The translations under genes and the position numbers were made by a program. From Rutstroemia sp. NJR-2017a BVV2 (Eukaryota > Ascomycota > Leotiomycetes > Helotiales > Rutstroemiaceae), in the NCBI GenBank assembly GCA_002946415.1, contig NJPS01000048.1:2028994-2092993 (forward strand): DNA of 64,000 nucleotides. Reading direction: 5' to 3'. The stretch's first letter is position 1, and the number at the start of each line of letters is the position of its first letter. Under the pieces are notes generated by a model, which had not been told where the DNA came from, made no database searches, and saw only the letters and a program-made list of their open reading frames with translations. Below, piece after piece: positions 36,121 to 48,147 of this stretch.

Positions 36121-38368
36121 ATTTAACTCCTCAACATGACGATACCATCCATTTCGATTACTCCTCTTTCCTCACTCTGTATTGCATGTCTAGAGGAAGC
36201 AAGCAAGCAAGCGTATACTCAATCTACTCCTCGCGGGGGCGGAGGCAAACATCTTTTTCTCTTCATCAGCAACTGGCCGGCAAGCATCCCCTACAGCATG
36301 AGCGGGTGGCAAGCGTTGAGCACAACTTACATTACATGACTTTAATTCCTCATTCTTCGTTTATCATTATCCATTATCCGACAAATTTTCTACAAGTCTG
36401 TTCCGTTTTTTTTGACCGATTACATGTTTACCTCGCTGCGGCATGCTCTATGGTCTGGAAAATTCTACCAGCGTGGCGCAAAAGTATCTCCTTTTACTTC
36501 ATCATTTGTTATTCAAATTCGAGTTTTGTTTGGCGCTCCGGTTGGGGATGAACCTGGGGTTTATATATTTATGACGATTTTATCTGATTTAGGGTTTGGG
36601 TGCTATCATGAACGCGCACTGCGCTGTATGCAAAGATTTGTTCCGAACTTGCGGATTGGGAAATTGCGCAGAGGTGCGGTTTGGGAATGAAAGAGCTTGG
36701 ATTGGACCTGCTCGGGAAATGAATTATTTAAGGTATGGGAGAGGGAAAAAAAGAGAAGAGGTGGAAGGGGGGAAGGGGGAAAAGGGAATTTGCATGCTAT
36801 CGTCTAAGTCATCACTGCGATGAATGTTCTACAATGGATAGGGTCAAGCTGCTGGTGGAAGTAGTAGGAGGTTGGAGGGAGGTCTCGACATCGCTATCGC
36901 GTGCAAGAGAGAGGATCGAGCTGAAGTACATTTAACCCCTAATATGGAGGACTATACGTTTGGATATTAGACCGGGAAGAAGCTGGAAAATGAAAATGGT
37001 GATATGGTGGATGGGATGGCTGGATCAAGTATGTTTAGCATGGTAACATAGATAGTATATAGTAGGGTAGGCTTTGGCCAGCCGGAAATTTATATCGGTA
37101 TTATCAAGCTGTTGCTATGCGACTGTGAGTTGTGAAGTTCGTGATTCTTTCGATGCTTTTCCAGTATTAGATTACAGTCATTTTCAGCATACATTTCATA
37201 AGTACAACTACCTAATCGCATCAAACCCCTCATCGCCATTCAAATACATTAAAAACCACCCACCCGCATACTCCAAACCCCGTCAAAAACCCCATCCCGC
37301 AATCCCATCCCAGACCTATAACACTCTCAACAAATCCCATAAGCACCGATCCCGTCGTTGCAGCGCAGTGCAGTCTAGACCGCTACATTCTCAAATCCGG
37401 TATCCCGTGATATAAGCAGCAATATCCCGTTATGGGTAATTGATCCAGCAGCGGAGATGCCCTCTCCGTGCGTTGCGTTTTGGGTATGCCGGAGAGCGAT
37501 GGGGATGGGGTAAGCTGCATGCATTGAGGGACGGAGGTATGTGGATGTAGTGGATGGGAGATTGGGAAGAGGGATTGGGAATAGCGATTTTTAGATGCAC
37601 GTCAGATCCATGGTGGAAGGACCTAAGAAGCGGCAGATGCAGCAATTCTACAGTAACCTTAGCTGTAGCATTCGTATAGTACTATACCTCATACAGTACC
37701 ACCCGGTAGATTTTGGTCGTAGCATACTCAAATCCTTACCTCATTACTACTCAGCTCCTCAAAAACCAGAAATCGAGATGTTAACTCTGATTCATACTGC
37801 AGATTCGCTTGGGAATTACTCTTGGATTTGCAAAGCGTGGGAAATTATCCTTAGGAGAGAATGCTTCGTAGAAGAGTCTCAAATCTGCCATCTACCGGGT
37901 GAATACTTCTTTCAGCCCCCACCCGCCCCCATGATTTACAGCTAGCGTTCCCCACCGAAAGCGGGGTCCTCGTACCTGTTTTGTTGCGATAGGGTGGCAT
38001 TTGCCAAGGCGGTAGGTGAGGCAAGGCAGGAGGTTCAGCTCAGCTCGAGCTTGGACTGCGAAATGAAGTGAAATGAATGAAAGACAACAACGGAAGGATT
38101 TGCTTTGGTTTTGTTGATGAGTTGAATTGAAGTGTATTGACCGACAAGCTTCGCAAATAGATTGATTGAGTGATAGTTTATGTGCGGAAGAAGACGAAGA
38201 CGAATTGTTCGAATAAGACAAGTTAAGCAGTGAGGTAGGTGTATGCGACAGGCTGCACACGGGACAGCTCGGTCGGGGAAAAAAGAACTTTAAAACGCAG
38301 GAAGGCCAACGCGGGGTTTGTGGGCTGGGCTGGGCTGGGCTGGGCTGGGCTTGGTTAATTGAGGGGAG
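36121..38368. other. Intergenic, about 2.2 kb, with a TGGGC array
   Basis: No coding signal is recognised. A perfect TGGGC pentamer array (6 copies) occupies 38321-38350, only about 20 bp upstream of the P450 start codon. Confidence 0.55.
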
Positions 38369-40699
38369 ATGTTGCGGTTATTGTTATTGGTGGTGGTGGG
38401 GATTGCGACGGTGGTGGGAGGGAAGGTTTGGGCGCTTTGGAGGAGTTATGTGAGGAATGTAAAGGTGGCGGAGCGGACGGGGTTTTATGTTGTGAGGGCA
38501 CGTGAGTTGGGTTTTTTGTTTGTTGTGGTCTTGGATGATGGGGAGGGAGGGAAGGGGAGGGGAGCGGGAAAAGGAGGAGGAGGGGAAGGAAGGTTGAGAG
38601 GAGACTGCTGGAGGGATCGAGAGTGTGGGATTGACCGGTTGACTGACACGACACAGCGTTTGCGCCGGTTGGAATCACCTACATCCTTCTTCTGAAAACT
38701 ATCATCCCTCTACTTCGCAAGATACCCTTCACATCCCACTGGGAATGGCTATAGTGCGTCTCACATCTCCTTTCCCATCTTCCCCTCCAAACTAACACCT
38801 CACAGCATCGTCAACCACCGCAACTCCTTCCTCTCTCTCCGCGACACATACGACAACCTGGGCGACACATATGTGATAGCCGGAGCCAACGAAACGCTTC
38901 TCCGCACAACAAACGCAGAACTGATAGCACAACTCACAACGCGCAAAAACGCATTCGTGAAACCGTTGAAGAATTATGCGATAATGAAAGTTTTTGGCAC
39001 GAATATATTGACGACGGAAGGCACAGAGTGGAGACGACATAAGAAGGTTGTGGGGCCGAGCTTTAGTGAGAGGAGTTGTGGGTTGGTGTGGCAGGTGAGT
39101 TTGAAGGAGGTGCAGGGGATGATGGGGTTGTGGGAACGGAAGGAGAAAGGTTCGGATGTGGAGAAGAGTGGGGAGATGAAGGTTTTGAGGGTGCAGGATA
39201 CGAGTGGTGATACGGCGATTTTGAGTTTGCATGTTATTTGTGCGGCGGGATTTGGTGTGCCGCAGTTGGTGAGTGAAGATGTGACAAGATTTATGGTTCG
39301 GAGAAGGACACTGCTAACCCTAGATGCTAGTGGGAAGGTGAGAAGGGTGAAAAGGATGAGCGGAGGGGTATGCCAGACTTGAGCGGTGGATCTGAAGGAC
39401 ACAAGCTTGGGTTTAAGGATAGTCTGAATATGCTGCTGGGTAATCTGCTTGTGCGTATACAACGAGTTGGATTGCGGAGGAAAAGTTACTGACTGAACTT
39501 GCTAGACTATATTTCTGTGGCCACATCGGGTTTTGAGTAGGTGATGATGATCTCCAAGTTGTGAGCCGCCTAACATTAATAATAGGGGCTTCTCCAGTCG
39601 AGCGGCATCAAGTCGTGTATGCTGCGTTCAAGGCCACTTTTGGCTATCTGACGGAGCTGCTAGAACATAAGAAGGCTCAGATGTCACACGGAGAAGAGGA
39701 TAACGAGACGATGGATCTGATGGGTTCGTAATTCCTACTCCACATGAGTTCAAACCACTTACACCAGCAGGCAATATGCTCCGTGCATCCCAGGAGTCCG
39801 CTTCCACCAGCGAAAAGACCTCATCCGATGCCCCTCTCCGCGAACCTGAAATCATCAGTAACGCGTTCATATTCCTACTCGCCGGCCATGAAACAACCGC
39901 CAACTCCATCCACTTCTGCTTCGTCTTTCTCGCCATGCGCTTATCCTCCCAACGCCTCATGCAGTCCGATATTGATGCTATCGTCGGATCTCGTCCTCCA
40001 TCCACCTGGTCCTATCAGTCCGATATGCCTAGATTATACAACAGCATGGTTGGCGCCGTGGTCAATGAACAGCTACGTCTCATTCCCATCGCCGAAACAG
40101 TTCCCAAAGTCACAGCTGGCGACCAATACGTGACGGTCGATGGAAAAGAGATTTGTATACCCGATAACACCTACATTCATCTAAACACTATCGGCACAAA
40201 CCGCAACCCAAAATACTACCCACATTCCCCATCCAAGATCTCAGACAAATCCACAGATCTAGATGACTTCGTCCCCGAGCGCTGGATCTTAGAAACTAGC
40301 ATCGAAACAGAACCAAACACCTCAGAAAACGAACCCGAAGACCCGATCGGTACCAGAACACTGTACAGACCCCCCAAAGGCGCGTTCCTCTCCTTCAGCG
40401 AAGGGCCGAGAGCGTGTCCGGGGAGGAAGTTTGCGATCACGGAGATCACGGCGGTGTTGGCGGCGGTGTTTAAAGAGTGGTCGGTGGAGCTGGATGTTAG
40501 TGAGTGGGCGAGTGATGAGGAGGTGGAGGGGATGGGGTGGGAGGAGAGGGAGAAGGTGTATGAGATGGCGAGGGGGAGGGTCAGGGAGGTGTTGAGGAGG
40601 TGTAATCAGGCGCAGATTGTGCTGAAGATGGCGAAGGGGGATAGGGTTGGGTTGAGGTTTGTGAGGAGGGGCGGGGAGAGGTTTGGGGGGTTGGGGTAG
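38369..40699 (+). CDS. Cytochrome P450 monooxygenase
   Basis: Seven exons, 38369-38501, 38657-38753, 38806-39268, 39331-39450, 39506-39536, 39586-39723 and 39771-40699, join in phase to about 636 aa. An N-terminal membrane anchor (LRLLLLVVVGIATVVGG) indicates an ER enzyme. Family landmarks are present in order: WRRHKK in the C helix, I-helix AGHETTA, ExxR as EQLR, the PERW motif, and the haem-binding loop FSEGPRACPG with the axial Cys. It belongs among fungal microsomal P450s of the CYP52/CYP5-like general type, but the CYP family cannot be assigned by eye. It would use NADPH-P450 reductase to hydroxylate an unknown substrate. Neighbours do not form an obvious biosynthetic cluster. The 31-nt fifth exon and the last 70 residues, rich in Arg/Gly, are unusual. 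The GTGCGT donors at 38754 and 39451 are weak but phase-consistent. Confidence 0.9.
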
Positions 40700-41693
40700 A
40701 GGGTTGGAGGGGGATTGGAGGAGGGGACTGGAGGAGGGGACTGGAGGAGGGGACTGGAGTAGGGAAATGTCGATGGAGGCGCTGCTGGATTTTTTTCGAT
40801 TCAAAGTCTGGCGTCCTTCTGTGGAGGTGGTATCCCTACAGTATACGGTAGGAACTAGAGAAACTTGCGTGTTTGGTGTTAGGTATTTGAAGGTAGCCTC
40901 TTGTGAGTTTTGAGAAAATACGAGGTCAATCGCATTGTCATCACGTCCGTTTCATTGACTCACTGCGGCTGGCGTCTGGTACGTCTTGAAAATACGAAAG
41001 TGGTGTTTAGCAATGAAAGGAGCTGTACGAATATTACCACCTAACCATCCTTCGCTGAATTCTAGTGTAAGCTGCAAGGTAAGCTGCCATTCTTGCAATG
41101 TAATGTTGACCTTGCTAGAACAGGATCTTTTCGCGACTACTGACAGATACGAAGTATATACTTTTCAAGTCAATTGTTTTTACTACAAATACTCGAGTAC
41201 AATTATGGAAGCAATAAACCAAACAAGGCAAGACAATTCTAGTGCATTTTGCAGTCTGTCGTGTAAAGTTCGGAGGGGCCCACCGAGCCTACTTGAGTAA
41301 TTTTGGTAGGCGATGACGCGCTGAAACTTTCAGCTCATGAGGGGAACGCGACACTGATGACAATGACAAATTTGAGTCAGTCAATTGTCAATTGCATTTG
41401 CATTTGCATTTGCATTACTTTGCACAATTTTCTCACGATGACATCAAGATAGACCTTACCGACGAAATATATCTTCACATTCTGCTCTTGGTATCTGCCT
41501 TGCTTACGATCGATACTTCCCTTTTCTAGGTAAACTATACAAATCCTCACCCTCGCCCGCGCCCGCACTCATCCACTCGCACACCCACTCCGAGCAGCCG
41601 GAAGCGCGTCAGCATCCCCGAAAACCCAAATCACCCCCAAACCCCACAACTGCAGTTCTTGGGTCGTGGATCGCCCACAGAAGCTCTTGCATC
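40700..41693. other. Intergenic, about 1.0 kb, with minisatellite and hexamer runs
   Basis: A 13-bp unit GAGGAGGGGACTG is repeated three times perfectly at 40718-40756, directly after the P450 stop, with an imperfect earlier copy. A TTTGCA-type hexamer run lies at about 41392-41415. A pyrimidine-rich leader precedes the next gene. No other gene is supported. Confidence 0.6.
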
Positions 41694-43255
41694 ATGATCG
41701 ATGAAACTCCTGCGGGCAAGAATTCCCCACCAGCATCATCACCACCTCGAATCAATACCCAAACAACAATAAAATCTACAGCAACAAACAACGATGAACC
41801 TCCTTCGTCTACAACTTCACAATTCCGACGTCGTTCAGCCAATCGTTCATCAACAATAACTGTAGACGGACTGCAATCATTCCCAGCAAAGGACAGTCGC
41901 AGACGGAGCTCCAATTTCTCGGAATACTCACTCAACGAGCTACGTAATAGCCTCAGAGAGTCTACAGACGATATACTGTTTCCGAAACCGAGTGATATGG
42001 TACCACCGTCGAGTCATGAATCCTCGCATTGGGATTCAGCGCCATTGGCGTTTGCGCTGCTGCCGGCATTGGGAGGGCTCTTCTTTACGAATGGAAGCTC
42101 GGTCATTACAGATGTGATGCTGTTGGGGTTTGCGGCGATTCTGCTGAATTGGTCGGTTAGAATACCTTGTAAGTCTGCGAATTCGTTGACACAATAAACC
42201 AGCTGTTGTTACTTTGAAAGAAATAGAGTATGGGGCTAACAGAAGTAGGGGAATGGTATCACTCCGCACAATCTATTCGAAAAAGTGAAGAATACAATGA
42301 GGATTTAACCGGTGAAGTGGAGAGCGAGGACGATGCGGCACTAGAATCTTCAAGAAGTAGTCTGGATGGGAAGAACGAAGATAAAAAAGCTCCAAAATCA
42401 CAACGGAAGAGCTCGACCTCGAGCTCTTCACGTCTGCCGGCGCATGAAACTGCTACAAAAGAACTATATGCCCATGAGATATTGGCTTTGCTCTCATGCT
42501 TCGTATTCCCGTTAGCCGGCGCATACATACTTCATTCAATACGATCACAGCTGAGCCGGCCTTCGGAAGGACTGGTGTCGAACTATAATTTGACCATTTT
42601 CCTACTCGCATCGGAGCTGAGACCCATGGCACATTTGGTCAGACTTGTAATGGCAAGAACACTACATCTGCAAAGGGTCGTAAATTCGAACCCGTACGAT
42701 AACCAAAACACGAAAATAGCTGAAGAGACGCAAGATTTGGTTAGAAGATTGGAGGACCTTGAAAGTCGAGCTCTCAAGGTAGAATCGACCAAGGGACCTG
42801 CATCCGAGTCCGTCTTAACAGGGAAACAATCAGCAATACTTACGTCGGATATTCGTCGTACATTACAGCCAGACTTGGATGCTCTCAACAGAGCTGTGCG
42901 TCGATACGAGAAGCGTGCTACCCTTCAGTCCTTTCAGACCGAAAGCCGTCTGCTAGATTTGGAAGCACGGCTGAATGACGCAATTTCCTTGGCTGCTGCT
43001 GCGGCGAACAATTCACAAAAGCGCAGTGTACCTGGTATAGCGTTCGAATGGCTTTCTTCGGCTATAGTCCTGCCGTTCCACGCTGTCGGTGCTGTCATGA
43101 GCCTTCCGTTCAAGACAATTCTTGGCGTAGTCAAATACAGTCAGATCATAGCTGGAGCACAAGAACCAATTGACAAACCGAAGAAGATCTCGAATGGCCG
43201 ATATGTGCCACATACTCGGCTCGGGGACCGTGTACAAGGCAGAGTTAAGAGGTGA
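41694..43255 (+). CDS. Conserved fungal multi-pass membrane protein, function unknown
   Basis: Two exons, 41694-42168 and 42249-43255 (80-nt intron, phase 1), give 493 aa. The N-terminal 110 residues are Ser/Thr/Asn-rich with RRR clusters (FRRRSANRSS, SRRRSSNFS) that resemble basophilic kinase sites. Hydrophobic segments follow: APLAFALLPALGGLFF, then VMLLGFAAILLNWSVRIPW, and later ILALLSCFVFPLAGAYIL. A long coiled-coil-like region (about residues 300-400, TQDLVRRLEDLESRALKVE) precedes a last hydrophobic patch (WLSSAIVLPFHAVGAVMSL). I recognise the pattern as a protein conserved in Pezizomycotina but know no function. The junction restores a WEWYHSAQS motif, which supports it. The next gene, a hydrolase, is downstream on the same strand and is not obviously related. 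Confidence 0.85.
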
Positions 43256-43788
43256 CCCAACTCAACAGTTGGAAAGTTGGAAAAGAAGCAGTACAATTAT
43301 GAAGGAGGAGTCAAATAATTGGATATCGTCTGGGATGGCGTTATGCCACTTGCCTCAATGTCTTGCATTGTTCGTACAAACCTATTGCCAACCAACTACT
43401 GCGCTTGGTCCCAACCATCAGATTGTTACACTGCTGGCTGCAGGTTTTCCATCATAGGGCCTTTGTGGTCCCAGGGACCTTGCGGGGCAGTTCATTCTCT
43501 TACGGGTGTAACATTGCACCTCCCGAGAGCTAATATTCTTATGCCCACTGCCGCTCTCGATTTGAACATCCTGCGTTTCCAGGTGGCATTGTTCCTGAAG
43601 ATCTTATCCTTGTAAGCAGAGATAGATTATTCGAGTCAGACAAATTATCCAGCATCCTGATGACGACCAAGACGAAGCATTGAAAAGCTGCGCATTCTCC
43701 GCCCTTGAGCGAAATTCACAAGCAGTTTCTTACGTTCAGCCTTTTATCAATCTTCAGAAACATACATTTCAAGAGTTGTCGATTGAAT
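43256..43788. other. Intergenic, about 0.5 kb
   Basis: Spacer between two genes of the same orientation; it must hold the promoter of the hydrolase gene. No other feature is recognised. Confidence 0.5.
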
Positions 43789-44952
43789 ATGCCTTTAAAG
43801 TCGGATATCTCAATCAATGCGGCCAAGTTTGCGCCGCAGAATATATCAGTGCAGACTGCCAAACTTAATGAACATTTGATAGATATACTCAGCACTGGCC
43901 CAAAATGGTTTGAGGTTTGTTGCCTATATCCTACTTCACGAGCCGTTTCTGAAAAATTATCTGTCAGATTGGAGCATCTAAGTATCGCGAGATGCGAAAT
44001 GCGGGCCAAACGCCTATACCGAAGCCAAAGCTCTTACCGGAAGCTCTGGATGCTGAGATTCCTTCCCGCGACCGTGGGCGAACGATTCCTTGCCGATTGG
44101 TGTACCCTTCTTGGCGCAAAAGCATGGAAGAGCGAAGGAGGACTAGATCCATCGGTATGCTCATCCATGGAGGCGGCTGGGTTCTTGGTGATCAGCATTC
44201 GGCCGATTCCTTGCTTCAGACTTATGCGGATGCGGGGGATTCGGCTGTTATTTCTGTCGGATATAGACTTGCGCCAGAACATCCTTTTCCCTGTGGGCCT
44301 AATGATTGCATTGACGTTGGGGAATATTTGGTGGCGAATTCTGAGAAGATTTATGGTAGCCCGTTGAAGTTTATTGGGGGAGAGGTATGTTAGATACTCC
44401 CGCCGAATTTCATCTCGCGTCTCAGAGTTGTTCTCACTTACTAACATCCACTTCCAACACTAGAGCGCTGGAGCACATCTCTCCTTGATTGTAGCATTCC
44501 ATCTTCTAAAACACCAACCTCAATTCCAGCTCTCCGGACTAGTCCTTCACTGCGGAGTCTACGATCTAACTCTACTCCCCCAATGCCGCAACTTCGATCG
44601 ACGCCTCATGCTCGACCGTGACATTATGCGCAAGTTCGAAGAAGCCTTCCTCCCCGGCGTCAGCGAGGAGCAAAAGAAAGACCCCTCCATCTCCCCGTAC
44701 TATGAAGATCTCGAAAAGTTCCGCGGCAGACTGCCAAGTGCGCTCTTTACTTGCGGAACGGAAGATCCGCTGCTCGATGATTCGGTCGCGATGGCTACCA
44801 AGTGGATGATGGCGGGCGGGGAGGCCATTATTAAGATCTATACCGGCGCCCCTCATGCGTTTATTGGGTTTCCGACGGATGTGCTGAAGGAGGCGGGCGA
44901 TGCGTTGGAGGATACGAAGACGTATATTCAGGATTGTGTTGCGAAGTTGTGA
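43789..44952 (+). CDS. Alpha/beta hydrolase, HSL-like (alpha/beta-hydrolase-3) esterase/lipase
   Basis: Three exons, 43789-43914, 43968-44384 and 44464-44952, with phase-0 introns, give 343 aa. The oxyanion-hole motif HGGGW occurs near residue 97 and the nucleophile elbow GESAG is reassembled across the second intron (GGE joined to SAGAHLS). The catalytic Asp is in GTEDPLLDD and the catalytic His in GAPHAF near the C-terminus. SVGYRLAPEHPFP is a family hallmark. There is no signal peptide, so a cytosolic enzyme is likely. It should hydrolyse a short or medium ester, but the substrate is unknown. The start at 43789 is preceded by an in-frame-free AT-rich leader and gives a normal-length N-terminus (LNEHLIDILSTGPKWFE). 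The gene converges with the ML-domain gene, 477 nt away. Confidence 0.9.
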
Positions 44953-45429
44953 GGGGAGGGGGGGGAGGAGGACGCTGTGGTGGGGGAATCATATAATTTC
45001 GCGTATCTTAGTTTTAATACTTCTTAGGGCCTTTGGTTCATTATTTACCATAGAGTGAGCATATCATAGGGACCGATTCGTATCGGAATGAAAGGAATAG
45101 ATTCGATTTCTTTTGTCTCGAGAAAAGTCTTCTTTTCGTTACTTTACTAGAATTGTAAGTACTTTTATTGATTATAAAGAGGGCTCCTAATTCTCGAATT
45201 ATCGCAAAGGGCTAAAATATACAATAAAAATTCAATCTTTTAAAAACGGACTCTAAAAAACTGTAACTCTATTGGCTAGACTGAATGAGACACTAAAATA
45301 GGGACCTGCCGATGTTGAGTGGATAGATGGTCGAAATTCTGAGGTTCGCAAAGTCACCCGCCTTCTTAAGCCGCCCGATCACGACTGGACCCCTCATTGC
45401 CTTTACCAGGTCCGATCATCGGTTTAGTT
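44953..45429. other. Intergenic between convergent genes, about 0.5 kb
   Basis: Shared 3' region of the hydrolase (+) and the ML-domain gene (-). It is AT-rich from about 44990 to 45290 with AATAAA-like elements (for example near 45220), consistent with polyadenylation in both directions. Confidence 0.45.
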
Positions 45430-46225
45430 TCACAGCATCCAGCTGATTCTGAGTATATCCGACGCGTTGCGTAGACACTCGGGACCGTCGTATCCCGGAC
45501 GACACTGGAGATCGAATTCTGTTTGAAGACAATAAATCCTGTCTCCGTCTGGGGTTTTCGCGTCCAACTGGACGCTCCATTGTCCCTGTGTAAAGTCATG
45601 AGCCGGCTGTCTCATTCAAGGATGGTCGGTCATCAAATACATACGGGAGCGACCAGAAAGTCTGCAAACCAAAATGCGTAATCAATGAATACGGGTCCTT
45701 TGCTTGGGGGACATGCTTTCTCGGGTTCGTTCGAATCAGGAGGCTGGTGCATCTTCTCGAGATAATCACAGATGTGGAATGTTCCGTTGAGCGCGCCGAC
45801 ATCTCCCGTGTTTGCTGTCGCATTGATCTGATAATCGACGGTTGAGTATGCTGAGATGTCGCGCATCAAGTTGCCTGTATTAGTTAGGCGAGTTTGTAAA
45901 CCTGATTTGACAAATGGCATAATAAATACCCCAAATCATAACATCTACTTCTTCGTTCCTGAATATTCTGATCAGAAATCAAGCGCAAGCAGAATGTCAA
46001 ATCTCTGTTGAGGACATACAAATAAGGTACCTGGGGCCGGTTGACAATGCGCTGGACCGCTAGGGCATCGGTGTCGCGTGACTCGGGACACAATTTGACA
46101 ATTGAATCGCCGGGCAGGCGTCCCAGGACACTTTGACTCTCGGGCACCAGGACATGTTGTCGCCCTTCGTTGATAGCTCGGCCCACTACAACGGCGAATA
46201 GTACATAGATGACCCAGAGCAACAT
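45430..46225 (-). CDS. Secreted ML-domain (MD-2-related lipid-recognition, NPC2-like) protein
   Basis: Four exons on the minus strand, 46225-46020, 45958-45930, 45874-45645 and 45606-45430, give 213 aa. An N-terminal signal peptide is clear (MLLWVIYVLFAVVVGRA). The mature part has the ML pattern: KLCPESRDTDALAV, then EEVDVMIWGNLMRDIS and YSTVDYQINA, a Cys pair (FHICDYL, KACPPSKGP), and the final strand DRIYCLQTEFDLQC. ML proteins bind sterols or phospholipids; fungal NPC2 moves ergosterol or phosphatidylglycerol/inositol inside the vacuole or outside the cell. The junctions rest on phase: the strong GTATGT donor at 46019 plus a 29-nt exon restores the strand that simple read-through would lose. 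The last intron is only 38 nt. A 23-residue tail after the usual C-terminal Cys is unusual. Confidence 0.75.
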
Positions 46226-48147
46226 GATCGAGTGCAATGTCGTAGTAAGAAACAAAGTGGAAATGAGCTCGAGTAAACCCGTTCGACAAAGTCAAGTGCA
46301 GTAGCAGATACTTTGCGCCGTGCTCACATTTATGTACTTTGCGCGTAAAGCAGGCAGCCACTTTGCAGGGAATGTAAAATTCAGCTGTATTCAGTCACCG
46401 CTCTCGCTACCGCCTTCCTATTCTAGCACTAAATATCTAGTAGGCCCACCTCCAACATGTTCGCCTTTCGTAGGAGGACTAAGCGAAGTGCGACGATTAC
46501 TCGCAGAAAAGATTTTATCATATCATCTCGTCCGTCGAGCATCTGCTTGCATGGTGGTTATCGAACCTGGATTCTCTCGTCGCTGTCTCTGTTAATCTAC
46601 GTGTGTAAAGTTCCGCCGCGCACGAGCCAGTCGTTCGTCCGCCTGTCTTAACCTTAACCTTACTTGCCATTACTAGTGCTCAATAGGAATTTTGTCTTTG
46701 AGACGAGTTGACCGTACTTTGAGATGAGCTTAATCACTGATTGCTCATAGGAAGGGTTAAATGAGATTAGATCTAAGTGTGAGGGGATTTTCTATCTTTG
46801 CGGTGATGATGGTGGTGGATTGGGTTGGTTATGTGCGGTGCACCGGGATGGTCACGATACCTCTACGATTGAACCCGCTGTTTTCTCTTGATATCTAATG
46901 TGCTGCGCGCGCAACGCTGCATCGATGGATATATTTCGCGTTTACTTTTCTACATTTTCCAGAAATTTTCAATTCGAGTGAATTTCTTCGCTTCCCGCAG
47001 AGGAGCCAAGTGCAAAGAGGCAAAGAAAAAGAAAAAAGGAAACCAAAAAGTCAAAAGCTCCAGGCGCCCCCGCGGGGCGCCCTTCCTAGCTCCAATGAAC
47101 TCCCTAACTACCACTCGAAGGCTTTAACAGTAGTTCGGGATCACTGCCGTGACTGCCCGTCATTACCCACAAGGAGAACGTTGCTCGACGCCCGAAGGTT
47201 AGTTATCAGGATTCGCCGCACTCTACCATTGTGCCATGACACCGCTGGGGCAGGTTTGTTGAAAGGAACCTGTTGTTTAAGGTTATATAGTATAGACCTC
47301 TGGGAGCGAGAGCAGTGAATGATACGGGGCTGAGTTGGGTGGCTGGTGCAGGGAATGAGTGTAGCTACAGCACCTCCCCATTCCCGGGAGATTTTTCTAT
47401 TGAGCAAAATTAGCGTCCTTTCGTTCGGCTCGTCTAGCCCCTTTCCCACTATTCCTTATTCGTTGCTCAATAGGATTTTTAGCACTCGCACCACTCACAC
47501 TTCTCAATAGGAAAGGGAAATATGGTGGTTGGAATTCTGCGTCTATTGAGGAGTACTTTGGGATGGGTTTGGGGTGTTTGATTGGTGGATTGATGTTTTT
47601 GGTTGGAATTGAGATGATGGGGACAGGTGAAGTGGAGTGATGATTTCTTTTCTATTGAAGTGCGAATAGCTTTTGATTTGTATAGTGTCGTGCTTGGAAA
47701 TGACGGGATGTTGGGATCTTGGTCCTCTTGATATATATTATGTTTCCGGCAGATGTCGATACGTCTGCCTTTGGTCCAGACCACTACTCATTCGCCGATC
47801 TAGAGATACACTGCGGGAAAGTTCCAACTCAGATATCGTATTACAGCTCCTTTGTCGTGTCTCTCTTCTAGCTTTCATCTGTCTCGTCACGTACAGCACA
47901 TCTTGGCTGGAAGCTTTATTTCTTCGACCTGTCGATCAGTCGCAGACGCATATGAGGTGCAATTTGGGAGTGATATACGATAGAGTAAGGAAATAGACTT
48001 GGCTTGGGCACGATTGAGACAAGCAGTTCGATTGGAAAAGGGGCAGATCTCTTAAATCTGCTTCCTATATCTAGCTGTCTTCTCCTCCTCTCTCAGTCCA
48101 ATCCTCCAACAGCTATCCAAGCTCTAAACTCTCATTCATCCAGCAAA
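46226..48147. other. Divergent intergenic region, about 1.9 kb
   Basis: This is the space between the starts of the ML-domain gene (-) and the Ste3 receptor gene (+). It contains an A-rich purine tract (about 47013-47050), a perfect GC hairpin at 47063-47081 and a tRNA-A-box-like stretch on the minus strand near 47190-47240. Open frames are short and unrecognised. Confidence 0.5.
47063..47081. repeat. Perfect GC-rich inverted repeat (8-bp arms, 3-nt loop)
   Basis: GGCGCCCC, then CGC, then GGGGCGCC: two exactly complementary 8-nt arms with a 3-nt loop. It follows an A/purine-rich run, so it could form a strong hairpin if transcribed. No function is known. Confidence 0.8.

Noticed and set aside
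38369..46225. P450, membrane protein, hydrolase and lipid-binding protein as a secondary-metabolite cluster
   Set aside because: No backbone enzyme (PKS, NRPS, terpene synthase), no cluster-type regulator and no dedicated transporter lie among them. Adjacency alone is not enough.
47190..47245. tRNA gene on the minus strand
   Set aside because: It has an A-box-like D arm, but the acceptor arms do not pair, the anticodon arm has no 5-bp stem and the B-box is imperfect.
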